DNA from: Planctomycetaceae bacterium UBA4732
Lineage (GTDB): Bacteria > Planctomycetota > Planctomycetia > Gemmatales > Gemmataceae
Direction: 5' to 3'
Assembly (NCBI GenBank): GCA_002404095.1
Contig: DHJA01000077.1
Coordinates: forward strand, 37,378-101,377
Length of the DNA stretch: 64,000 bases
Position numbers and translations under genes: made by a program. Position 1 is the first letter of the stretch. Each line of letters begins with the position of its first letter. Of this stretch, positions 8,144 through 16,197 are shown piece by piece. Under the pieces are notes generated by a model. It worked only from the letters and a program-made list of their open reading frames with translations. It made no database searches and was not told where the DNA came from.

Positions 8144-8959
8144 ATGATCACCTTGACCCTTAAAGAGCAGCCTAACGTCCCGCTGGAGGCGGAATGCCTC
8201 TCGCCGGACGTTACGGCGGGCCTGGTGCTCGCCGAGGTTCGCGCCCTTCCAGTATTTCTTGGCAAGCGTCAGCTGCGTCTCGAAGATTTTTTCAGCATCG
8301 AAGGAGAAGGCGGCGACGAGCTAGAGATTCACGGCGACGTCCACCAGGTTAAGTGGATCGGCCGCGGCATGACGCGCGGCCGCATCAACGTCGTCGGCAA
8401 CGCTGGAATGCACCTGGGCGCCTACATGAAGGGCGGAATCATCAAGGTATCGGGCAACGCCTCGGACTGGGTAGGCGGCGAGATGACTGACGGCTTAATT
8501 CACATTCGCGGCAATGCCGGCGGGCAAGCCGGGGCGGCTTATCGCGGCAGCCTCGCCGGAATGCGCGGCGGCGCCATACTTATTGAAGGCTCCGCGGGCC
8601 TGGAATTAGGTTCGAGGATGAAAAGAGGCGTTATCGCCGTCAAGGGTTTGGTGAAAGACTTCGCCGGTTTACAGATGAAGGGCGGAACGATTTTTCTGTT
8701 AGGCGGCGCCGAAATTCGGACGGGCGCTTGGATGATCCGAGGCACGATCGTCTCTCTCGGGCCGATCCGGCTTTTGCCGACCTTCACCTATGCCTGTGTG
8801 TACAACCCTACGTTTTTGCGTCTTTATGCTAGGCAACTTAGGCCGTTTGGGTTCTCGATTCCTTATGCCGTCCAAGATGGCGCTTACCGACGTTACACCG
8901 GGGACGCATCCGTGCCGGGCAAAGGCGAACTGCTCTTATGGCAAGGGCATGCTTCCTGA
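8144..8959 (+). CDS. fmdC: Formylmethanofuran dehydrogenase subunit C
   Basis: 271 aa, made of repeated G-x-x-G-x-x-x-x-G turns (GNAGMHLGAYMKGG, GNASDWVGGEMTDG, GSAGLELGSRMKRG) that form the right-handed beta-helix shared with the glutamate synthase C-terminal domain. In the complex, subunit C is the scaffold binding the A subunit. It is slightly shorter than many archaeal versions but covers all the helix coils. Follows fmdA in the same operon; ends with a short non-repeat tail. Confidence 0.93.
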   Translation: MITLTLKEQPNVPLEAECLSPDVTAGLVLAEVRALPVFLGKRQLRLEDFFSIEGEGGDELEIHGDVHQVKWIGRGMTRGRINVVGNAGMHLGAYMKGGIIKVSGNASDWVGGEMTDGLIHIRGNAGGQAGAAYRGSLAGMRGGAILIEGSAGLELGSRMKRGVIAVKGLVKDFAGLQMKGGTIFLLGGAEIRTGAWMIRGTIVSLGPIRLLPTFTYACVYNPTFLRLYARQLRPFGFSIPYAVQDGAYRRYTGDASVPGKGELLLWQGHAS

Positions 8960-9125
8960 GAGAGATTTTTCGGGCGCAAACCTTTAAAAAGTTGGCGTTC
9001 CCAGATAGAATAGAGACAGCGGACCCGCCTTTTCGGAGCGCCCTTCGCTCAGAGTCGCTTGCCTTCACATTAGAAGTGAGGCGAGCCAATACCATGATTT
9101 TGCAACCGGGTTGGAGAGTTTGCTG

Positions 9126-9425
9126 ATGCGATCTTCGTTTTCCCCTGAGGTTCCCGCCGCGTCGGAAGCCCGTGTGAACGTAAAAGCTTTGGTCAAAGAC
9201 ACGGTCATTGATGCGCTTAGTCTTGAACCGGCCGATTTCGATTGGCAACGTTCGCTGGCGGAATTGGGTTGCGATTCGCTGAACGTTATTGATATCCAGT
9301 TCGACCTGGAGAAGAAACTGGGCGTGCGCAACCTGGGATTGGCCGGACCGATAGGCTTTGATCCGATGAAGGCGCCGTTGTTACGCTTGGCGCAGCACAT
9401 CCGCTCGATCTTACGGCCGGCTTGA
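9126..9425 (+). CDS. Acyl carrier protein-like protein
   Basis: 99 aa with the phosphopantetheine attachment motif in LAELGCDSLNVIDIQFDLEK: the serine after GCD is the expected attachment site. The helix pattern and acidic helix II fit an ACP. An N-terminal extension of about 25 residues precedes the domain. No acyltransferase or ketosynthase is adjacent, so its pathway is unknown. The ATG at 9126 is used rather than an in-frame TTG at 9111. It overlaps the convergent TolC gene by 15 nt. Confidence 0.82.
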   Translation: MRSSFSPEVPAASEARVNVKALVKDTVIDALSLEPADFDWQRSLAELGCDSLNVIDIQFDLEKKLGVRNLGLAGPIGFDPMKAPLLRLAQHIRSILRPA

Positions 9426-10964
9426 CGGGTAGTCTGCCGCCGATGGCGGGCGTCCCAGTGCGACGAACAGTTGAAACTGCGCCACGTCGTAGCCCGTCAG
9501 CGCGCGGATCAAGTCTTGTCGGGCAGTGGCCAAGGAGTTAACGCTGTCAAGCACCTCGATCAGCTGTCCCTCCAGGTTCTTAGCGCGCACCAAGTCCGCC
9601 CGAAACGACTGAGAAGCTGTCTGAACTCTCCGGCGGGCTGTGTCCACTTCTTCCAAATGGGCCGCCGAAAGGGCCAACGCCTCCGCCACTTCTCGCCGGA
9701 TGCGATCAATCGTCCGTGTTCGCTCCGCCTCGGCCTCACCGACTTGAGCGCGACGGCGCCGCTGTCGCGCCCAATTGCCCACCCCGAAATTCTCCAGCGA
9801 CCAAACTGCGTAGGCGTCGAAGTCGGTACGGCCGCTGAAATGGCCGAAGCGAGAGTCCGCCAGGTCGCTGCCGCCGCCGAATTGTCCCGCGCTGTAACCA
9901 ACGGAAAGCAACGGCAGCAACGGGCGCAGTCGCTCCTGCCGCAGGAGCGTCTCGTTGGCCGCCACGTCCGCCGAACGCGCGGCGATTTCCGGCCGATCAT
10001 CCAGGGCGATGCGGACGAGCGCTTCCAGGTCGGCATGGGGATCCACGAGTTGGATGAGCGGCGGCGGACCATCGGGGGCGTGCAAGCGCACCGCGGGGTC
10101 CATGTCCAACACGCGCGCGAGCGCTGCCGCGGCGACCGCGACTTCCTCCTCGGCGCGCTGCTCTTCGGTATGCAACAACAGGGCGCTGCCGCGCGCCCGT
10201 TCGGCGTCCGATTGACGCCCTTGGCCCGCCTGTGCGAATGCGGCAGTCAGCGAGGCGATTTGTTCGGCCTCGGCCTCCGACTGGCGGTACGCCTGGAGAC
10301 TCGCTGCCGCTCCCGCCAGATCGAAATAACGAGTGGCCGCCTCCAATAGAACCGTGTTGCGCGTGGCCTGCGCGTCAAAGCTCCGGCCGGCGACTCGCTC
10401 GCGGGCGGCGCGCGGCGCGAACGCGGCGTCAGCAAGGTCGGCGAAAAGGTGTACGCCGGGGAAGCCGACGGTTCCGGCCCCGACAGCTTCCGCGCCGGCC
10501 CCGTCGTAGAGCGATTGGCGAGTGACTTTGCGGATAACGCCGGTAGCGGTCTGAAGCGAACCTTGATGGTCGTTATAACTGACCCCAGCGTTTAGCGACG
10601 GCAGAAGGAGGGCTTGCGCCTCTAGCTGTTCCGCGCGGCTCGCCGATACAGCCTCTTGAGCCAGTGCGATAGTAGGATTGTCCGCTCCAGCCAGGCCAAT
10701 GGCCGTCTCCAGGTCGATGGAGTAATCCGCGAAGGGAGGCGGAATCGCATTAACGAAGGGGTGGGTTTCGGCGTCCTTCGGCGGCGTCGCCTCGTCGACC
10801 GCATTCGTCTGGATAATCGCGGGGCCTTCTTCCTTCGCCTCGCTCGCCATGTCGTTCTGGGCCGTTCGTTGTTCTGGACGGAGTAAGGTTTGACATGCCA
10901 GCGGCCCCGCCAACAGAGGAAGCAGTGCGACCAGCCATTTCAGGCGGAGTGATCGAATATTCAT
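9411..10964 (-). CDS. TolC-family outer-membrane efflux lipoprotein
   Basis: 517 aa with a lipobox (GPLAC, Cys24) after a hydrophobic signal segment, so probably a lipid-anchored outer-membrane factor. Two long heptad-rich halves, each containing helix-turn-strand repeats of the TolC type, follow a proline-rich linker. The motif VGYSAGQFGGGS is shared with the neighbouring paralogue. It would form the exit duct for a tripartite pump such as the RND system at 16-21 kb. Located 48 nt downstream of the second TolC gene; likely one transcript. Confidence 0.87.
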   Translation of the reverse strand: MNIRSLRLKWLVALLPLLAGPLACQTLLRPEQRTAQNDMASEAKEEGPAIIQTNAVDEATPPKDAETHPFVNAIPPPFADYSIDLETAIGLAGADNPTIALAQEAVSASRAEQLEAQALLLPSLNAGVSYNDHQGSLQTATGVIRKVTRQSLYDGAGAEAVGAGTVGFPGVHLFADLADAAFAPRAARERVAGRSFDAQATRNTVLLEAATRYFDLAGAAASLQAYRQSEAEAEQIASLTAAFAQAGQGRQSDAERARGSALLLHTEEQRAEEEVAVAAAALARVLDMDPAVRLHAPDGPPPLIQLVDPHADLEALVRIALDDRPEIAARSADVAANETLLRQERLRPLLPLLSVGYSAGQFGGGSDLADSRFGHFSGRTDFDAYAVWSLENFGVGNWARQRRRRAQVGEAEAERTRTIDRIRREVAEALALSAAHLEEVDTARRRVQTASQSFRADLVRAKNLEGQLIEVLDSVNSLATARQDLIRALTGYDVAQFQLFVALGRPPSAADYPSSRP

Positions 10965-11012
10965 AGAAGACTTCCCCCCTCCCCTTATTGAAGAAACTAG
11001 GCGGTGCGGCGG

Positions 11013-12575
11013 TCACTTCGCGGCCGGCGCCGGGGAAGCGACGGCCGGCGGGGGAACAAGGTCGGCGGGCACAGGCCGGGCGAGGTATTTGGCAGGGGGC
11101 TGCCCCAAGGCGACGTACAGCTCGAACTGAGCGCGATTGTAATTTATGATCGCGTCAAGGTAGGCGTAGCGGCTGCGGCCAAGCAATCGCAGGCTATCCA
11201 GAACTTCAATGGGCAAACCTTGCTGGTTCTTGGTTCGCACGAGGTCTCCCTGAAAAGCTTTGGCGCCGGTCTGGACGGCCCGCTCGCCGGTTTCGATCTG
11301 GGCGAAACGGGTGTGCGTCCGCGCGTAGGCCGTTGCAACCTCCGCGCGTACCCGATCAAGGACTTCGATCTCGCGAAAGTTGTTGGCGCGGACGTTGCTC
11401 TGGGCCAGTCGAACCAACGCCAGGTTGCCGACCCCGAGGTTGCGCGCCGTCCAATAGGCCACCGCGTCAAAATCCGTCCGGGGCGCGAAGCTGTCGAAGC
11501 GCGCCTGCTGGCCGAAGGTTCCGTCGGAAGCGATGTTGCTGCCGCCGCCGAAGGTTCCGGCGCTATAGCCGACGATGACGTTGGGCGAGAACGGCAACAC
11601 CTTGGCCGCGTCCAGCGCCAGCAACGTTTCCTGGATGGCCGCCCGGCGCTCGCCCAATTCCGGCCGCTGCATTAGGGCTATGGCGATCAACTCCGGCAAC
11701 GGGATGGGGTCGGGGACGAGCGGCGCGGGCACTACCCAGCCGTCGGTCGCCTGAAGTCGCGGCGAAGGGTCGAGGTCGAGCAGTTGGGCAAGACGGGCGG
11801 AGGCGGTCAGCACGTCGCCCTCGGCCTGGAGAACGTCGGCGTCGCGCGTTTCCAACTCGGTGGCGGCGCGGTTGGCGTCGGCGTCCCGTCCCTGGCCAAA
11901 CGTGGCGAACTTCGCGGTGATACGAGCGACCTCACGGGCCTCCTCCCGCGTCTGAGCGGCGATGGCCCGCCGTCCTTCCGCCCGCAGCAATTCCATATAC
12001 CCATCCGCCACGCGCAGCAGCACGTCATTGCGGACGGCCGCGCTGCCAAACTCCCGCTCTCGCACAACCTGTCGGGTTATGAGGCGCGCATAGATGCCCT
12101 CTGAGATGTTGCCTGCCCACACGACGCCGGGAATGTTCACCGTACCGGCGCCGATGGCGTTGGCGCCGAGGCCGACGTACAGCGCCTCGCGGTTCTCTTT
12201 CTGGATGATCCCGACGGATCGCTGGAGAGGGCCGGTGTGCGAGTCGAAATTCGTGCCAACGTTAAGGGAGGGCAAAATCTGGGCGGCGGCCAGTTGCCGC
12301 AGCGCCACCGCTTCCACGACGCGCTCGCGGGCCAGCATGATCTCGGCGTTTTTCACTCCGGCAAGTTGTAAAGCGCTGGCGAGATCGATCGGCTCGGCTT
12401 GAGCGTCGAGGAGGGAAGCAGGCCGGGGCGGCAATTCGGGGGCTACCCGTTTTGGGCGCGGCGCGTCTTCAGCCTTCTCGGCGGGAGGCGCGGCGCCGAG
12501 TCGGCCCGCGCTTACGAAGAGCGCCGCCCCTAGCAATCCCCCTGCGCAACAGCGAACGAAACAGAACGACGGCAT
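11013..12575 (-). CDS. TolC-family outer-membrane efflux protein
   Basis: 520 aa with a cleavable-looking signal (GGLLGAALFVSAGRLGAA). It is a paralogue of the downstream gene: same length, same VGYSAG-FGGGS turn, similar coiled-coil arrangement (EIMLARERVVEAVALRQLAA). The gene has no obvious lipobox, unlike its neighbour. The two may be alternative exit ducts or form a mixed channel. A 322-nt divergent region separates it from the TPR-sulfotransferase gene. Confidence 0.88.
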   Translation of the reverse strand: MPSFCFVRCCAGGLLGAALFVSAGRLGAAPPAEKAEDAPRPKRVAPELPPRPASLLDAQAEPIDLASALQLAGVKNAEIMLARERVVEAVALRQLAAAQILPSLNVGTNFDSHTGPLQRSVGIIQKENREALYVGLGANAIGAGTVNIPGVVWAGNISEGIYARLITRQVVREREFGSAAVRNDVLLRVADGYMELLRAEGRRAIAAQTREEAREVARITAKFATFGQGRDADANRAATELETRDADVLQAEGDVLTASARLAQLLDLDPSPRLQATDGWVVPAPLVPDPIPLPELIAIALMQRPELGERRAAIQETLLALDAAKVLPFSPNVIVGYSAGTFGGGSNIASDGTFGQQARFDSFAPRTDFDAVAYWTARNLGVGNLALVRLAQSNVRANNFREIEVLDRVRAEVATAYARTHTRFAQIETGERAVQTGAKAFQGDLVRTKNQQGLPIEVLDSLRLLGRSRYAYLDAIINYNRAQFELYVALGQPPAKYLARPVPADLVPPPAVASPAPAAK

Positions 12576-12897
12576 GGCTTCCTCGCGATCTTAACTGCGA
12601 TGCGTAAAAGCATGGTGCGAAACTCGGGAAGATAGGCACGGAGCAGGACAAATGTCGCACACTGGGTTTCAACGGTTTGGCGCTTGACCCGCCAGGACTT
12701 CTTGGCGTCTCCACATAAATCAACGCGAATACCAAGAGAGCCGCCATTGTTGTCTATCGGATCGGACCAACCCTTGCAATCAGGAAATCTCCTTCCGGAG
12801 CGCCGCGAAAACCTAGGCAGACTTGCGTAGAATCCGAGGAGAGACATCGTGAGAATGTGCTTGGATTGTGCTCGGACGTTCGAGAGGGCTACGTTTT
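12576..12897. other. Divergent intergenic region
   Basis: No convincing gene is seen. The region separates the minus-strand tolC pair from the plus-strand TPR-sulfotransferase and must hold promoters for both. Short frames on either strand lack family-like sequence. Confidence 0.5.
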
Positions 12898-15105
12898 ATG
12901 GAAACAACCTCCGCGACTCTTGCCCGCGCCATCGCGTATCGCCGGGCGGGCGACCTCCGCCAAGCGGAGGCGGTTTATAACCAAATCCTCCAGGCTGAGC
13001 CATTGCAAATAGAGGCGCTGCAAGGCATGGCCGGGATCGCCTATCAGCTGGGCCGTTACGACCAAGCCGCCGAGTGGCTTCGCCGGGCGGCGACGCTCCG
13101 AGAGGACGATCCGATACTGCACAGCAACCTGGGAGCGACCTACCGGGCGGCGGGCCGACTGGCGGAGGCGGAGGCTTGCTACCGGGAGGCGCTGCGGCTC
13201 CAGCCGGACCTGGCCGAGGCGTACAATAACCTCGCCAACATCCTGAAAAGTCAGCGCCGCCGACCTGAAGCACTGGCCTACTACTGGCAGGCCGTGCTAG
13301 CCAGGCCGAACTACGCCGCCGCCCACCATAACTTGGGCTTGGCCTTGTTGGAACAGGGCGATCTCGACGAAGCCGCGGCGCGGTTGCGCGAAGCCGTGCG
13401 CCTTCAGCCCGACTGGGCGGAGGCCCGCCAGAGCCTGAATTTCGCCCTGGCAAAAGCTTCCGTCGAACCGCCGCTGGCGCCCGCCCCTCCGGAAGAAAAC
13501 CCACAAGCGCGCGCCGAGGGCGAGGCCCGCTTCACTCGGGGCGTCGCCCTGGGAAGAGAGGGCCGGCTCGACGAGGCGGCGATCGCGTTTCTGCACGCCC
13601 TGCGGCTCAGGCCGGACAACGCCGAGTCATGCCTCAAGCTGGGCGCGGTTTTGAGGGAGCAAGGCCATCTGGAAAGAGCGCGAGGCTATCTCCGCCATAC
13701 CCTGCGCCTTCAGCCCGGCTTGGCCGAAGCGCACGTCCGCCTGGGCCTTGTTTACACCGATGAAGGCAAACTGGAGGAGGCGGAGGCTGCTTACCGCGAG
13801 GCTCTGCGTCTGCGGCCCGATTCGGTTTCGGCTCTGGGCAATCTCGCCGTCCTGCTTGACGAGCTGGGACAGGCCGAGGAGGCCCGGACGCTCGCGGAGC
13901 AAGCCCTGGCCCTAGGCCCGGAGGAACCCCAGGTACAAAACCAGTACGGGATGTTGCTGGCCAACCAGGGCCGCTTTGACCAAGCGCGGACGCATTTTCT
14001 GAAGGCTCTGGCACTCCAACCCGACTTCGCCCCGGCGACCTTTTTCCTGGCGCGGGATGGGCGCCAACTCTTCACGGATGTTGACGTCGCGCGCATCGAG
14101 CAACTACTGCGCCGGGATTCCCTGCCGCCGCGCGACCGGATCAATCTCCATTTCGCCCTGGGTCGTCTCTACGACCGGGCCAAGGCTTTTGACGAGGCGT
14201 TCCACCATTGCGATCAAGGCAACGCCGCCAAGAGAGAGGTGCTTCGACTCCAGGGTAACACTTTCCAATCCGCCGCGCATGCCCAATTCATCGACCGGCT
14301 TATCGCTTCGTTCGACTCGGAATTTTTCCGCCGGGTGCATTCTTTCGGCAATGACAGCGAACTGCCGGTGTTCATCGTCGGCATGCCGCGCTCGGGCACG
14401 TCGCTCGTGGAGCAGATCCTGGCCAGCCATCCCGCCGTGTTCGGAGGAGGAGAACTCCGTAACATGAAGCGGTTCGTGGGGGAACTGCCGGCCGAACTGT
14501 CCAGCCCGGCCGAGTTTCCAGAGTGCCTGGACCGACTGGACCAGGAAGCCTCCCGCCGACTAGCGGAACGCTACCTGGAGGGATTGCACCTTCTCGGCGG
14601 AGCGAAGATCCGCGTCACGGATAAGATGCCGATGAATTTCCACCAGCTGGGCCTGATCGCCGCTCTATTCCCCCGAGCGCGGATTATTCACTGCCGGCGC
14701 GACGCGCGCGACGTCTGCTGGTCCTGCTTCTTCCAGAATTTCCGCGACATCCACTTCGCCTGCGACCTGAAGGCGCTGGGAGCGTATCACCGTCAGTACG
14801 AACGACTGATGACTCACTGGAAGGAAGCGTTGCCCGTCCCGGTGCTTGAGGTGTGCTACGAAGAATTGGTCGAAAATCCAGAGCGGGGCAGCCGGGAGAT
14901 CGTCGCCTTCTGCCGGCTCCCCTGGCACGAGGACTGTCTGACTTTTTACCGGACCCCGCGCTCCGTGCGAACCGCCAGCAACATGCAGGTTCGCCAACCG
15001 GTTTATAAGCGCTCCGTCGGTTATTGGAAGAACTACGAAGCCCACCTTGGCCCGTTGTTCCAGGCTCTTACCGGAGCGCCAGGGGGTAACTCCCTGGCGT
15101 TCTGA
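12898..15105 (+). CDS. TPR-repeat protein with C-terminal sulfotransferase domain
   Basis: 735 aa. Residues 1-390 are about ten tetratricopeptide repeats (units such as AEACYREALRLQPDLAEAYN). From about residue 490 a sulfotransferase domain begins with the PAPS-binding loop FIVGMPRSGTSLVEQILASH; a later RIIHCRRDARDVCWSCFFQN segment matches the 3'-phosphate-binding region. Such proteins sulfate or are predicted to sulfate proteins or glycans. ATG at 12898 follows a GAGAGGG site; an in-frame GTG at 12868 is possible. No signal peptide is apparent. Confidence 0.88.
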   Translation: METTSATLARAIAYRRAGDLRQAEAVYNQILQAEPLQIEALQGMAGIAYQLGRYDQAAEWLRRAATLREDDPILHSNLGATYRAAGRLAEAEACYREALRLQPDLAEAYNNLANILKSQRRRPEALAYYWQAVLARPNYAAAHHNLGLALLEQGDLDEAAARLREAVRLQPDWAEARQSLNFALAKASVEPPLAPAPPEENPQARAEGEARFTRGVALGREGRLDEAAIAFLHALRLRPDNAESCLKLGAVLREQGHLERARGYLRHTLRLQPGLAEAHVRLGLVYTDEGKLEEAEAAYREALRLRPDSVSALGNLAVLLDELGQAEEARTLAEQALALGPEEPQVQNQYGMLLANQGRFDQARTHFLKALALQPDFAPATFFLARDGRQLFTDVDVARIEQLLRRDSLPPRDRINLHFALGRLYDRAKAFDEAFHHCDQGNAAKREVLRLQGNTFQSAAHAQFIDRLIASFDSEFFRRVHSFGNDSELPVFIVGMPRSGTSLVEQILASHPAVFGGGELRNMKRFVGELPAELSSPAEFPECLDRLDQEASRRLAERYLEGLHLLGGAKIRVTDKMPMNFHQLGLIAALFPRARIIHCRRDARDVCWSCFFQNFRDIHFACDLKALGAYHRQYERLMTHWKEALPVPVLEVCYEELVENPERGSREIVAFCRLPWHEDCLTFYRTPRSVRTASNMQVRQPVYKRSVGYWKNYEAHLGPLFQALTGAPGGNSLAF
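15077..15099. terminator. Hairpin at the junction of convergent genes
   Basis: Perfect 8-bp GC-rich stem (15077-15084 with 15092-15099) with a 7-nt loop, placed in the last codons of the sulfotransferase gene and 14 nt before the end of the convergent DUF4214 gene. It lacks a T-run, so it is only a candidate bidirectional terminator. Confidence 0.45.
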
Positions 15106-15112
15106 TGTGCCC

Positions 15113-16021
15113 TTAGAAGCCGCTTCCCGAGCCGGAGAAGCCGGCCCCGGACCCGCCGAAGCCGGACCCGCCGAAGCCGGTCCCTGAACAGCCGCAGCCG
15201 CTGAAGCCGCTGAAGCCGCCGAAGCCGCCGAAGCCGCCGAAGCCGAAGGGGCCCAGCCCCGGCTCGATGAAGGTATCCACGGGGACGGGGACGAACACCG
15301 GAACGAAAACGGGGTTGGGATTGACGACGACGTCCAGACCCCCCTGGTCGTTGATGAACTCCTGCGAGCCGGCCAAATCGGCGAGCAGTTGCGAGGGCGT
15401 TTGACCGGCCTGGAGCGCGCCCACAAAGCCCGACAGCCCGGCCGGGTCGGGTGCGCGCCCGAGCACTTCCTGATACGCGGCGGTCACGAGCCGCCCCTCG
15501 GATTCCGTACTGGTGACGATTGATAGGGCAACCATCGAGCGCGAGGCGCCCGCATTAAGCTGCCCGGCCCATTGCGCCACTTCCGAGGCGCCCGCCGGCC
15601 GGCCGAGGACGGCCTTGTAAACGGCGCCCACGTAGCGGTTGTTGTCGCTTCCGTGGAGGGCGAAGAACTCGTCCGACCCAATGATTGTGGCCTGCAGCTG
15701 CTGCTCACCAAGGCCGTTCTGCAACTGTCCCACCCAGGCTTGCACCTCCTGGCTCGACGCGGGACGCTTCAGAAAGATTTGGTAGTCGGACTGGACCAGA
15801 TTACCCAGAAACTCTGAGCTGGTGGTGAATGCCAAGGCCACCTGGTTTGCAGAAGCCCCGGAGTTCAGTTGGTTGACGAAACCAGCGACCTCCGGCGCCG
15901 ACGCGGAGCGATGCAGCAGGTCGCCATACAGAGCGCCGACGAAGGACGACGACGACAGGACGTAGCGTGATTCCAGCGCTTCCAACTCAAGACGGACGCG
16001 CGGAGTAAATGAATTGCTCAT
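15113..16021 (-). CDS. DUF4214-repeat protein with glycine-rich tail
   Basis: 302 aa. The N-terminus RVRLELEALESRYVLSSSS resembles the planctomycete LEPR-XLL-type export segment of large surface proteins. Three to four DUF4214 units follow (for example GALYGDLLHRSASAPEVAGF and GAVYKAVLGRPAGASEVAQW), domains often linked to extracellular or S-layer proteins. After a VPVFVPVPV stretch the last 45 residues are almost only Gly, Phe and Ser with two Cys (GFGGFGGFGGFSGFSGCGC), encoded by a short tandem repeat at about 15115-15247. Likely secreted or surface-bound; function unknown. Confidence 0.8.
   Translation of the reverse strand: MSNSFTPRVRLELEALESRYVLSSSSFVGALYGDLLHRSASAPEVAGFVNQLNSGASANQVALAFTTSSEFLGNLVQSDYQIFLKRPASSQEVQAWVGQLQNGLGEQQLQATIIGSDEFFALHGSDNNRYVGAVYKAVLGRPAGASEVAQWAGQLNAGASRSMVALSIVTSTESEGRLVTAAYQEVLGRAPDPAGLSGFVGALQAGQTPSQLLADLAGSQEFINDQGGLDVVVNPNPVFVPVFVPVPVDTFIEPGLGPFGFGGFGGFGGFSGFSGCGCSGTGFGGSGFGGSGAGFSGSGSGF
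15115..15247 (-). repeat. Gly/Phe/Ser-coding tandem repeat
   Basis: Imperfect 9- and 12-nt units (variants of GAAGCCGCC and GAAGCCGGACCC on the + strand) run in tandem and encode the low-complexity tail of the DUF4214 protein. The unit purity suggests slippage-driven length change. Not a CRISPR array: units are contiguous and without spacers. Confidence 0.7.
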
Positions 16022-16197
16022 GGACAGGCTCCTTTACCAGCCAGTCCGCTCACGGGTGCAATCCCCCCTGCCCGTCCTTGAGCTTGAGCATCCTCCTTGA
16101 CAAAGACTAGATCAGGTAGTTGTTAAGAAATCCCTTCGCGGGATGTTGATTGCATGAAGTAAATGCACCTTTCTGCCGATTCTTGCGCGAATCGTCC

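Noticed and set aside
15115-15247. Repeat array as CRISPR candidate
   Set aside because: Units are contiguous, 9-12 nt and encode Gly/Phe; no spacers or cas genes.
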